A stretch of DNA of 29,814 nucleotides from Taishania sp964580465 (GTDB taxonomy: Bacteria; Bacteroidota; Bacteroidia; Flavobacteriales_D; Crocinitomicaceae), in contig CAZOKJ010000030.1 of assembly GCA_964580465.1 (NCBI GenBank), positions 1-29,814 on the forward strand, in the 5' to 3' direction. Both the position numbers and the translations under genes were made by a program. How positions within the stretch are numbered: position 1 is the stretch's first letter; each line of letters starts with the position of its first letter. Of this stretch, positions 14,232 through 22,980 are shown piece after piece. The notes below the pieces were generated by a model. It worked only from the letters and a program-made list of their open reading frames with translations, was not told the DNA's origin and did no database searches.

Positions 14232-15668
14232 TTATTTACTCCCTCGTAAAATCGCTAAAAATGCTTTTAGGTGAATAACTTTAAATGCCATGACTAATAA
14301 ACTAATAACGATTAATTGTAACACCATTGAAAAATGGTACTCTTGCATTAATCCTCCGCCAATTAATAGCAAAGCACTAAACAAAAGGAAACGCAAATAA
14401 TCCACTAGTTGCCAATTTAATAAAAGCTGTCGTTTTACATAGAACACTTGCACAACAGCCACAAAACCTTGCGTTATCAAAGTTGCAATAGCAGCTCCAT
14501 ACGCACCATATTGAGGTATTAAATAGAAGTTAAAAATAACGTTAAACAATAATGCTATAAAAGAAATAGTATTCAATATTTTCATGGCACCCAAAGCTGT
14601 CAAATAAGTACCAAATATCAAAACAATGCACATCGCAATAAAGGTCAACGCCAGCAATGAAAAAGGTGCCGAACTTGCTGTTGTATCATTTACATAGATG
14701 AAATCCAGTACTTCTTTAGCATTCCAAAAAAGAAAAGAACCAACAGCTATTGCTCCCCATATAAGCAATTTGGAAGAGGTTTCAAATAATAATCGCACAT
14801 CCGATTTATCTGCAATCATTTTGGAAAAAATAGGTAGCAATAAATTTGAAAACAACATGGCAAACATAAAAAGTGCGTCAACGAATCGAAAACCTTGAGC
14901 GTACAATCCTGCTTGTTCTGCTCCATTTGGCAACAAACGTTCCAACATGACTGAATCCACTCGTGTAAATAGTGACATCAACACAATAAGCAAGGCATAA
15001 GGCGCACTTTGACGAACAATTAACAATGAGATGGGTTTGTGAATGCGAATTTTAGCTCCTTGTACATGTTTAGTAATGAAGTAAAGTCCCACTAAGAAAG
15101 ATAAAACATAACAGCCAAATTGCACCCAAACAAAATGATCGATTCGGAACGAGTCACTTCCTTTCGTTACGAGTAACAAAGCCCCACAAATAACTATTAA
15201 CAAGGCTCTATCTAGTACAGACAAAATGGCATCCAATCGAAAGAGCATCATTCCTGACAAGTAAGAGCGAAAATAAGCAATTAAGGAAATAACAAACTGT
15301 TGAACAATTAAAATAGCAATAATGGGATAGGCTGCTTTAGGATAACCTAGCACCAATATCAATACGAGCATAATCAATGCGTAAACAATGAACAAGAGCA
15401 TGCGAAGCCCCATAATTCTCCCCATGTATTTGAGCATTAAACTTGGAAATTGAGCAACATTTTTAGTCGTAAAATTGTTGATTCCTAAGTCTAACAATAT
15501 ATTAAATAACAAGGTGAAATTTAGTAAACTATAATAAAACCCATAAGCTTCAGATCCGACTCTATTTTGAACAGTGGCATCAATACCAAAAATAGCCAAC
15601 GGCTTGACCACCAAATTCAATAAAATCAATAAGAGTAGATTTGAAAGAAACTTGCGTTGCATTGACAA
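14232..15668 (-). CDS. MOP-superfamily polysaccharide flippase (Wzx-like)
   Basis: A 478-residue polytopic inner-membrane protein with about 14 hydrophobic segments and the N-terminal pattern FLSNLLLLILLNLVVKPLAIFGIDATVQNRVGSEAYG, typical of Bacteroidota members of the oligosaccharide flippase family. Such proteins move undecaprenyl-linked glycans across the membrane for O-antigen or capsule assembly. Charged residues in the membrane segments (for example TRVDSVMLERL) fit the family. No glycosyltransferase genes are adjacent, so the substrate is unknown. It is upstream of dnaB on the same strand, with a 115-base gap that holds a palindrome and the dnaB promoter. Confidence 0.88.
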   Translation of the reverse strand: MSMQRKFLSNLLLLILLNLVVKPLAIFGIDATVQNRVGSEAYGFYYSLLNFTLLFNILLDLGINNFTTKNVAQFPSLMLKYMGRIMGLRMLLFIVYALIMLVLILVLGYPKAAYPIIAILIVQQFVISLIAYFRSYLSGMMLFRLDAILSVLDRALLIVICGALLLVTKGSDSFRIDHFVWVQFGCYVLSFLVGLYFITKHVQGAKIRIHKPISLLIVRQSAPYALLIVLMSLFTRVDSVMLERLLPNGAEQAGLYAQGFRFVDALFMFAMLFSNLLLPIFSKMIADKSDVRLLFETSSKLLIWGAIAVGSFLFWNAKEVLDFIYVNDTTASSAPFSLLALTFIAMCIVLIFGTYLTALGAMKILNTISFIALLFNVIFNFYLIPQYGAYGAAIATLITQGFVAVVQVFYVKRQLLLNWQLVDYLRFLLFSALLLIGGGLMQEYHFSMVLQLIVISLLVMAFKVIHLKAFLAILRGSK

Positions 15669-15802
15669 TTTTTTAGCTAAATTAATGAAATATTACAAGA
15701 CTAAAGAAAATGAACGCTAAAAAAACAATAAGGAAGTCAAATTTTCTCTATTTTTTGTTCATATTCATTTTAAAACCATTCTTTTTTAACAGTAATTCTT
15801 TG

Positions 15803-15810
15803 TAATTTTG
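15803..15810 (+). promoter_or_regulatory. -7 box of the aminotransferase promoter
   Basis: TAATTTTG ends 17 bases before the ATG at 15828. No TTG at standard spacing; a T-rich run occupies the -33 area. Confidence 0.4.
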
Positions 15811-15827
15811 CAAAAAAATTAATAGAA

Positions 15828-17108
15828 ATGAGTGAAACATTGAATCAAGTGCCGAAAGTATCGGATTTAGCTCACGGAATCATCGGTTCAGAGATTATCA
15901 AATTGGCTGGAGAAGTTAACGAAAAAATCAAACAAGGTGAAAAAATTTACAACATGACGATTGGAGATTTTAGTCCAAAACAATTTCCTATCCCTGTTGA
16001 ATTAAAACAATACATTGTTGAAGAATACGATAATGACCAGACAAATTACCCAGAAGCGGACGGTATGTTGGCTTTGAGATCTGCTGTTTCTACTTATTTA
16101 AAAGAAAGAGGTGATTTGAGCTATGCTACTGACGAGATTTTAATTGCTGGTGGTGCTCGACCTATTATTTACACGGCATATAAAGCTATTGTTAATCCTG
16201 AAGACACTGTTGTTTTTGCTGTGCCATCATGGAACAATAATCATTATGCCTACTTGAACAGTGCAAATGCGGTTGTTATTGAAGCAACTCCTGAAAACAA
16301 CTTCATGCCAAGCGCTTCTGACATTCGTCCTTATGTGGAAGAAGCAAGTATGATTGCTTTATGTTCTCCTCAAAATCCAACTGGTACCGTTTTTTCCAAA
16401 GAAGGTTTGGAAGAAATCTGTGATATGATTTTAGCTGAAAACAAACGTCGTGGTGAAGACCAAAAGCCTGTTTACTTATTATACGATCAAATTTATTGGG
16501 CTTTGACACACGGAAATACAAAGCATTACAATCCAGTTAGCTTACGTCCTGAAATGAAGGAATACACCATTTTTGTTGATGGTATTTCAAAATCACTTTC
16601 TGCTACAGGTGTACGTGTTGGTTGGACGATGGGACCAAAATTTGTCATCCAAAAAATGAAAGCTTTATTGACACACGTTGGTGCTTGGGCTCCAAAAGCT
16701 GAACAATTAGCGACTGCTCGTTACTTAAGTGATTTGCCAACTTACGACGCATTCATGGTTGAGCAAAAAAATAAAATCTACACTCGATTGAAAGGTTTTT
16801 ACGATGGATTTCAAGCGTTAAAATCAGAAGGTTACAGCGTAGATGCTATTGCTCCACAAGCAGCGATTTATTTAACCATCAAGTTTGCTTTACATGGTAA
16901 AAAGACAGCTGAAGGTAAAATTTTAGAAACAACGCAAGACGTTACTTCTTATATTTTGAATGAAGCAAAATTAGCAATTGTTCCTTTTTATGCATTTGGC
17001 GCATCCAACAATTCACCTTGGTACCGTATGTCTGTTGGGACTTGTGGCGTGGATGATATTCAAGATGTTATCAGTAATTTAAGAGCTGCATTGCAAAAAT
17101 TGAGTTGA
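15828..17108 (+). CDS. Fold-type I PLP aminotransferase, class I/II
   Basis: A 426-residue aspartate-aminotransferase-fold enzyme. PLP-binding residues are visible: Asn183 in SPQNPTG, Asp220 and Tyr223 in LLYDQIYW, the Schiff-base Lys255 in DGISKSLSATGVRVGW with Arg263 for phosphate, and a carboxylate-binding Arg in PWYRMSVG near the C-terminus. It transfers amino groups between an amino acid and a 2-oxo acid. The substrate is unclear, with aspartate or aromatic amino acids the likeliest. It is a single-gene unit with its own promoter, a TGA stop and a strong terminator behind it. Confidence 0.93.
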   Translation: MSETLNQVPKVSDLAHGIIGSEIIKLAGEVNEKIKQGEKIYNMTIGDFSPKQFPIPVELKQYIVEEYDNDQTNYPEADGMLALRSAVSTYLKERGDLSYATDEILIAGGARPIIYTAYKAIVNPEDTVVFAVPSWNNNHYAYLNSANAVVIEATPENNFMPSASDIRPYVEEASMIALCSPQNPTGTVFSKEGLEEICDMILAENKRRGEDQKPVYLLYDQIYWALTHGNTKHYNPVSLRPEMKEYTIFVDGISKSLSATGVRVGWTMGPKFVIQKMKALLTHVGAWAPKAEQLATARYLSDLPTYDAFMVEQKNKIYTRLKGFYDGFQALKSEGYSVDAIAPQAAIYLTIKFALHGKKTAEGKILETTQDVTSYILNEAKLAIVPFYAFGASNNSPWYRMSVGTCGVDDIQDVISNLRAALQKLS

Positions 17109-17123
17109 TACATTCCATAAATT

Positions 17124-17165
17124 AAACAACGAGGGTACCTGAAAAATCAGATACCCTCGTTGTTT
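17124..17165. terminator. Bidirectional terminator
   Basis: A long stem, AAACAACGAGGGTA paired with TACCCTCGTTGTTT, extended by CTGA/TCAG after one mismatch, with a 4-nt AAAA loop. A T run follows on the plus strand and its complement on the minus. It serves the convergent aminotransferase and DUF4249 genes. Confidence 0.93.
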
Positions 17166-17192
17166 TTATATCAATTCATTCTATAATTCAGA

Positions 17193-17975
17193 CTACTCCA
17201 CATAGACTGTATCAAGTGAGTAAGTGTATGCTGAAAAATAGCCCAATGCTTTATTGGTCCACAAATAATCAGGATTTCCTACTGCTGCATTAAAGGCAGA
17301 TGTACTACTAGAAAGTTGGTGATAATAGTTGTAAATAGCTTCATTAATGCTTTGCATTTCCAATATAACCGTATCGCCAAGTTGAAATTTATCAAAAAGT
17401 GGGCGTTCAACTAAATTGCCATCTGTTAATTTGTCATTTCCCATTGAATACTCTTGAAACTTATCATAGCGCACTCCATCATACGTTGGAATTAACTTGT
17501 AGCAATTTCCCAATCCTGGAAAGTCTTGGAAACGAAAATAAATTTGATACCCCTCTTCTTGAAAAAAACTAGCTTGCTGGAACTCTAACTTGGAAGGCAA
17601 TAGCTGTAAAGTTGGCATTAACTTAGATTTCGATTCATACGAAACCCCATCAACAACAACTTTTAGAGTATAAGTTGCTCCCATCACAGGGGCTAATCCC
17701 TGAAGAACATACATTCCATCTCCGACAAAAGGCACGAGGCTTTCATTACCATTTTCATCCTTTATGGTTATAAGTGCAGATGCAACGAGTTGTTCGTCAT
17801 AAGCATCAAAAAAACTCACCGTTTTTGTCACTTTAACAGTCACTAAGCTATCGGTTGCATTATAATTTGCTTCAATAACAACACGTGGGTCAGCTTCGTT
17901 TAAATTGACCTTAATTTCTTTTTGGCAAGCTGTAAAGAGGAATACCAAAACACCAAGTAATGATATGTGTTTCAT
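17193..17975 (-). CDS. DUF4249-family lipoprotein
   Basis: A 260-residue lipoprotein (lipobox FTAC, Cys17, followed by QKE). The N-terminal pattern CQKEIKVNLNEADPRVVIEANYNATDS and the beta-rich domain with ITIKDENGNESLVPFVGDGMY and YTLKVVVDGVSYESK match DUF4249, a Bacteroidota-only family nearly always encoded beside a TonB receptor. By analogy with SusD it may cap or assist the receptor from the cell surface, but this is not shown. Length is in the normal range. Its ATG is one base past the receptor stop codon, so the two are co-translated. Confidence 0.9.
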   Translation of the reverse strand: MKHISLLGVLVFLFTACQKEIKVNLNEADPRVVIEANYNATDSLVTVKVTKTVSFFDAYDEQLVASALITIKDENGNESLVPFVGDGMYVLQGLAPVMGATYTLKVVVDGVSYESKSKLMPTLQLLPSKLEFQQASFFQEEGYQIYFRFQDFPGLGNCYKLIPTYDGVRYDKFQEYSMGNDKLTDGNLVERPLFDKFQLGDTVILEMQSINEAIYNYYHQLSSSTSAFNAAVGNPDYLWTNKALGYFSAYTYSLDTVYVE

Positions 17976-17976
17976 T

Positions 17977-20295
17977 TTATTTAATGTTAAAGTTATAAGT
18001 AATAGAAGGAACTAAACGAAACAAAGAAGTTTGAATTGCCTTTGTTTTTCCAGGATTATCTGCATCTTCTTCAAATGTAATTGAGAAAGCATTTGCACGG
18101 GCATACACATTGAAAATGGAAACATTCAAATTGTGGTTAAAGTGAGGTCGCTCTTTAAAATAAACCGTTAACCCTAAATCTAATCGATGATAATCAGGCA
18201 TACGATAACCATTTCGCTCTGTATAATAAGGTATCACTGCACCATCGATTTGGTACTTACCAGAAGGAAAAGTCACCGCATCTCCAGTATAATAAACAAA
18301 AGTGGATGAGAGTGCAAATTTCTGATTAATGCGGTACATAGCCACAACAGATAAATCATGAATGCGATCTTGTCGTGCTGGAAAAACATTTCCTTGGTCT
18401 ATTTGAGCAAATTTACGCAAAGAACGTGCCAAAGTATAACTAATCCATCCAGTGAACTTTCCTTTTTTCTTTTCTAATTGAACCTCTAAACCAAACGCTT
18501 GTCCTCTACCAAAAACCAATCCTCCTTCAATTTCTTTGTTTAAGAACAAACTTGCGCCATTTCTATAATCAATTTGATTAGCCATGTGCTTATAATAGAC
18601 TTCTGTGGACAATCTCAGCATATTATTCAAAAAGTTGTGATAATATCCTAATGCTACTTGGTCGGCTACTTGAGGTTTTACATTGTTGGTAGATGGCACC
18701 CAAATATCTGTTGGACTACTTGTTGTTGAATTTGATAACTGGTGTAAATACTGCGCATTTCTATTGTAACCAATTTTAATGGAATTATTCTCTGTCAAAA
18801 TAAAACTCATTGAAAAACGAGGTTCTAACTGATGATGATATTTGATTGTTTTAAAATCTCCATACGTTGTTTCGCTTATCTTATTTCCATCTTCATCAAA
18901 TTCATACGCTGTTCCTTTTCCCATATAGTTAAATCCAGAGTAGCGAAGTCCATACATGATAGCAATAAGTGAACCTATTTTTTGATCATTTTGAATATAT
19001 GCTCCCATTTCAAGTGCATATTGATTTGGCAATTTTAATTCATTAAATGCCCCAGAAGTAGCACTCAATTTACCCGGTTTAAACGTGTGATAAATAACAT
19101 TCGCACCAAATTTTAAGTTGTTGTTGTTATTAATAAAATAATTAAAATCTTGTTTAAAATTCCAATCTTGAATGGAAGAATTCACTCCAAACGATTGATC
19201 ACCCGTACCCACTCTAAAACTGTAGTTAAAATTACTAAACACCAATGAAGTATTAGAGAAGAGTTTGCTATTTACAATTCTATTCCAGCGAAAAGTACCC
19301 GTTCCATTTCCCCAATTAAAACCAAACATTTTTCCAAACGAAAAATTATCTCGCCCAAAATAGCCCGATAAAAACAAACGATCTTTTGATGAAACTTGGT
19401 AATTGGCTTTGATATTCAAATCGTAAAAATACAACTTCGTACTTCTTAATTCTTCGCGTTTGGATGCCTTTAAAAACAAATCAGCATAACTCCTTCTACC
19501 AGAAACGATAAAAGAACCTTTGTTTTTCACAATTGGACCTTCTACAGTTAAACGAGAAGCAATTAATCCAATTCCACCAGAAGCTGCAAATTGTTGATTA
19601 TTTCCTTCTCGCATTTTTACATCCATTACAGACGAAGCTCTTCCACCGTACTCAGCTGGAATACCTGACTTGTATAGCGAAACATCTTTGATAGCATCTG
19701 AGTTAAAAACAGAAAAGAATCCTAGTAAATGAGAAGGATTATAAACAGGCGCTTCATCGAGCAATACTAAATTTTGATCTGCACCACCCCCTCTAACATA
19801 AAATCCTGCATTGCCATCACCAGCAGATTTCACACCAGGAGTTAATTGCAAGGTTTTCATAATGTCTTTTTCACCAAATAAAACAGGAATTGTTTCAATA
19901 TCCTTCGGTGTAAATGTGGTTACAGCCATTCCAGACTTTGTAATGTTATCATTTTCCTTCACGGCAGTTACTTCAACTTCGCTAATTTCTTTAAAAGCTT
20001 GAGCAACCTTTAATTTAATATCAATACGTTGATTTTCGGACAAATCCACCGCCAATTCTTGAGCGTCATAGCTTGGATAACGATACACAATTACATAATT
20101 CCCTTTTTCTAAACTAAGAGAATAAAAACCATACACATTGGACGTTGCACCAACAGTTTGACCTTTAACGACAATCGTTGCGCCCATAATATCTTCTCCA
20201 TCACTAGCATCTTTAATCGTTCCGCTAATGGTAAACTTTTGCCCTATGCTTGCAAAGGAGAAGAAGAATAAGTAGAATAATAAGAGTTGTTTCAT
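17977..20295 (-). CDS. TonB-dependent outer-membrane receptor with CRD domain
   Basis: A 772-residue outer-membrane receptor. A signal peptide (1-18) is followed by a carboxypeptidase-regulatory-like beta domain (about 20-105, FTISGTIKDASDGEDIMGATIVVKG), a plug domain (about 125-235, TLQLTPGVKSAGDGNAGFYVRGGG and LLDEAPVYNPSHLLGFFS), and a 22-strand barrel ending in the terminal aromatic strand RLVPSITYNFNIK. It imports an unknown ligand using TonB-ExbBD energy. At 772 residues it is shorter than SusC glycan receptors (about 1000) and there is no SusD partner; a DUF4249 lipoprotein follows instead. It starts 13 bases after the methyltransferase gene, so the three genes form one transcript. Confidence 0.93.
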   Translation of the reverse strand: MKQLLLFYLFFFSFASIGQKFTISGTIKDASDGEDIMGATIVVKGQTVGATSNVYGFYSLSLEKGNYVIVYRYPSYDAQELAVDLSENQRIDIKLKVAQAFKEISEVEVTAVKENDNITKSGMAVTTFTPKDIETIPVLFGEKDIMKTLQLTPGVKSAGDGNAGFYVRGGGADQNLVLLDEAPVYNPSHLLGFFSVFNSDAIKDVSLYKSGIPAEYGGRASSVMDVKMREGNNQQFAASGGIGLIASRLTVEGPIVKNKGSFIVSGRRSYADLFLKASKREELRSTKLYFYDLNIKANYQVSSKDRLFLSGYFGRDNFSFGKMFGFNWGNGTGTFRWNRIVNSKLFSNTSLVFSNFNYSFRVGTGDQSFGVNSSIQDWNFKQDFNYFINNNNNLKFGANVIYHTFKPGKLSATSGAFNELKLPNQYALEMGAYIQNDQKIGSLIAIMYGLRYSGFNYMGKGTAYEFDEDGNKISETTYGDFKTIKYHHQLEPRFSMSFILTENNSIKIGYNRNAQYLHQLSNSTTSSPTDIWVPSTNNVKPQVADQVALGYYHNFLNNMLRLSTEVYYKHMANQIDYRNGASLFLNKEIEGGLVFGRGQAFGLEVQLEKKKGKFTGWISYTLARSLRKFAQIDQGNVFPARQDRIHDLSVVAMYRINQKFALSSTFVYYTGDAVTFPSGKYQIDGAVIPYYTERNGYRMPDYHRLDLGLTVYFKERPHFNHNLNVSIFNVYARANAFSITFEEDADNPGKTKAIQTSLFRLVPSITYNFNIK

Positions 20296-20308
20296 TTAGT
20301 TTTTTTGT

Positions 20309-20791
20309 TTATATTTCTGTATGATGCGGGGGCAAAATCGTTGTCATCTTCGACACACGATCATGCATGACGATTCCACCTGTAACCCCAACATTCAAGG
20401 ATGAATTTCCAGGTAATTTGATTAAAAAATGGCACTTATCTTTCACCTCTTGCGGTAGTCCACAATCCTCTGAACCTAGCAAATAAATTGCTCTTTTAGG
20501 GTGTTCAAATTCATGTAGCCACTCAGCATTATCATCCAATTCTACACCTACTAAGCGACAATCATAAGGAATGTTGTTCAACAAATCTTCAAATGTATCG
20601 TAATGAAACAATGGAATTCTCGACCAAGCTTTAACAACATCAGAAGATTGTTTTTTATACTTATTTTCAACGGTAAAAATATACTTAGCACCAAGTACAT
20701 AAGCGGTTCGCCACAACGTTCCTAAGTTGTGATGCGTTTTCCCTCTAAAAATACCAATTGCGTAATAACCCGCTTCATTATGTGTTTTCAT
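20309..20791 (-). CDS. SpoU/TrmH-family RNA 2'-O-methyltransferase
   Basis: A 160-residue SPOUT enzyme that would methylate a ribose 2'-OH in tRNA or rRNA using S-adenosylmethionine. The trefoil-knot motifs are motif 1 NLGTLWRTAYVLGA (about 22-35), motif 2 IYLLGSEDCGLP and motif 3 KLPGNSSLNVGVTGGIVMHDR. There is no extra RNA-binding N-terminal domain, so it resembles minimal TrmL/TrmH-like enzymes; the target nucleotide cannot be assigned. The start at 20791 is chosen over 20812 because a perfect -7 box (20797-20804) lies between them. It is the first gene of the TonB receptor unit. Confidence 0.92.
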   Translation of the reverse strand: MKTHNEAGYYAIGIFRGKTHHNLGTLWRTAYVLGAKYIFTVENKYKKQSSDVVKAWSRIPLFHYDTFEDLLNNIPYDCRLVGVELDDNAEWLHEFEHPKRAIYLLGSEDCGLPQEVKDKCHFLIKLPGNSSLNVGVTGGIVMHDRVSKMTTILPPHHTEI

Positions 20792-20796
20792 AAACG

Positions 20797-20829
20797 CAAA
20801 TATACATAGCAAAATGATACCAGTCTCAA
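20797..20829 (-). promoter_or_regulatory. Promoter of the SpoU-family gene, predicted leaderless
   Basis: TTG (20829-20827), 22 nt, TATATTTG (20804-20797), a full consensus match. It ends 5 nt before the ATG at 20791, so the start codon would be at or next to the 5' end of the mRNA. Confidence 0.6.
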
Positions 20830-21012
20830 ATAAAATAACGTTCTAAGCAATTGGCCAACAAATTTCACTTTAAACACGCTATCAAAGGCAGATATAACAA
20901 TACTGAAACAGACAAAAAACAAGATTAATCTTATTTTATCCTTGCTTATTGCCATTTAAAACGATTGAATCGCCATTCATAAATTAAACTTCATTTGCAC
21001 TTTAAAATCAAT

Positions 21013-21020
21013 TATATTTG
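21013..21020 (+). promoter_or_regulatory. -7 box of the sppA promoter
   Basis: TATATTTG ends 24 bases before the ATG at 21045. A TTG lies at 20995-20997, but the 15-nt spacer is shorter than the 17-23 consensus. Confidence 0.4.
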
Positions 21021-21044
21021 TTGTTGAATAATCAAATTTTTGTC

Positions 21045-22838
21045 ATGAAACAAAAGAAAGTAACCTTTGGTAGAATTTTTTGGCCCAGCTTTTTTGCGGT
21101 AATTGTTGCCTCTATAGTTGGATCCATTTTATTTGTTTTTGTATTAGGAGGAGTTGCTAGTAGCATCGTGCCTAAAGAATCGAGTGTAAAAACGGGAGCA
21201 AATACCGTATTGCACATGAAATTGGACGGACAAATTTCAGAGAAAAGTAAAACTTCTCTTAATTTTTCAGGGTTTTCTGTTACCAAACAATGGGGATTAA
21301 GCGACATCTTATATGGTTTAGAATTAGCAAAAAAAGACAATAACATTAAAGGAATTTTCCTAGAATTGGGAGATGTTTCATGTGGTTATGCTACTGCTAA
21401 AGAGATTAGAAATGCCATTAATGATTTTGAAAAAAGTGGAAAATTCGTTGTAGCATACAATGCTGGTGAATTAGTTGGTTTAGGAAAATACTACATTTCT
21501 TCTGCTGCTAACGAGTTATACGGATTTCCTACTTCAACAGTTAACTTTTTAGGATTAGGTGGTGAATTAACATTTTATAAAAATACACTTGATAAATTAG
21601 GGGTAAAAGTTGAAATCATTCGTGGTAAAAACAATGATTTTAAGAGTGCTGTTGAGCCATTTTTCTTAGATAAAATGAGTGACTCATCTCGTTTACAAAT
21701 GCAAACTTACATCAACAATATTTGGAAAGAAATTCGATTAGACATTGCTAAAGACAGAAAAATCAGCGCGGATGACTTAAACACTTACGCTGAAAACATG
21801 AACATCAAGCGTATGAAAGATGCTGCCAAATACAAATTGATCGACGCAACAAAATACCGTGACGAAGTAATTGACATCATCAAAAAGAAAATGAAATTAC
21901 CTACAGACAAGGAGTTAAAATTGGTTGCTTTTGAAAAATATGCGAAAGCAAAATTCAAAAACAATCAAACCTTAACGAAAGAAGATAATCCAAATGTTGC
22001 TGTTATCATTGCAGCTGGCGACGTAGCTGTAGAAGGAGATGGTTTGACTTCAACAGAGGTTTGTAAATTATTGCGCGAAGCTCGTGAGAACAAAACAATT
22101 AAATCAGTTGTATTACGCGTTAATTCTCCTGGAGGAAGTGCTTTAGCAAGTGATGAAATTTGGAGAGAAGTTAAACTAACCAATGATGTGAAAAAAGTAA
22201 TCGTTTCTATGGGTGACGTTGCTGCTTCTGGTGGTTATTACATTGCTACACCTGCAACACGTATTTTCGCTGAACCAACTACCATCACAGGATCAATTGG
22301 TGTTTTCGGAATGCTTCCATATTTAGGAGACTTTATGAAAGATAAATTAGGATTATCCTTTGATTACGTTCAAACAAATGCTCATTCTGTGATTTCTTTA
22401 AACAAAAAAATGAGTCCTGAGGAATTAAATGCTATTCAATCAGAGGTGGAAGATATTTACTCCGATTTCCTTAATCGCGTAGCTGAAGGTAGAAAAATGA
22501 CTGTTGAACAAGTAAATAAAATTGCTCGTGGTCGTGTTTGGACTGGTTCTGATGCACTTAAAATTGGCTTAGTAGACGAACTTGGTGGATTGAACGACGC
22601 TATTCAATATGCTGCAAAAGTTGCTGGAGTAAAAGAACCAAAAGTTTTATACTATCCATTAGTAAAGGATGATACATTTGAATTGTTACTCGAACAAATT
22701 GGTGAAAACGACAAAGATGCAGTTACTAAAAACGCTCAATTACCAGAAGAGTTTGTAAAACAATATGAAAAGTTAGCACAAATTAAAAACATGTCTGGCA
22801 TTCAAATGCGTTTACCTTTTACGTTAGAATTCAAATAA
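21045..22838 (+). CDS. sppA: Signal peptide peptidase SppA, 67K type
   Basis: A 597-residue membrane-bound serine protease that degrades signal peptides left in the inner membrane after secretion. One N-terminal transmembrane segment (about 12-42) is followed by two homologous S49 domains. The catalytic Lys200 (DFKSAVEPF) lies in the first and Ser395 (VAASGGYY) in the second, in the same contexts as E. coli Lys209 and Ser409, so the dyad is complete. It is a stand-alone gene with a terminator behind it. The start at 21045 is the first ATG that opens the membrane anchor; an in-frame TTG at 21018 overlaps the -7 box and is rejected. Confidence 0.95.
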   Translation: MKQKKVTFGRIFWPSFFAVIVASIVGSILFVFVLGGVASSIVPKESSVKTGANTVLHMKLDGQISEKSKTSLNFSGFSVTKQWGLSDILYGLELAKKDNNIKGIFLELGDVSCGYATAKEIRNAINDFEKSGKFVVAYNAGELVGLGKYYISSAANELYGFPTSTVNFLGLGGELTFYKNTLDKLGVKVEIIRGKNNDFKSAVEPFFLDKMSDSSRLQMQTYINNIWKEIRLDIAKDRKISADDLNTYAENMNIKRMKDAAKYKLIDATKYRDEVIDIIKKKMKLPTDKELKLVAFEKYAKAKFKNNQTLTKEDNPNVAVIIAAGDVAVEGDGLTSTEVCKLLREARENKTIKSVVLRVNSPGGSALASDEIWREVKLTNDVKKVIVSMGDVAASGGYYIATPATRIFAEPTTITGSIGVFGMLPYLGDFMKDKLGLSFDYVQTNAHSVISLNKKMSPEELNAIQSEVEDIYSDFLNRVAEGRKMTVEQVNKIARGRVWTGSDALKIGLVDELGGLNDAIQYAAKVAGVKEPKVLYYPLVKDDTFELLLEQIGENDKDAVTKNAQLPEEFVKQYEKLAQIKNMSGIQMRLPFTLEFK

Positions 22839-22856
22839 TTAACAACTATATTAGTG

Positions 22857-22889
22857 AAAGGTGCTCGATATTTTGAGCACCTTTTTTTT
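22857..22889 (+). terminator. Rho-independent terminator of sppA
   Basis: A 10-bp stem AAAGGTGCTC / GAGCACCTTT with an 8-nt loop, followed by a run of T. It lies 18 bases after the sppA stop codon. Confidence 0.93.
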
Positions 22890-22980
22890 ATTTTAATTTA
22901 CACTTTTATAAAAAAACTAACCTTTTTTTAACCTTAATCATTATCTTTAGGCTTTTAATAAGTAAATCTTACGAAAACAA

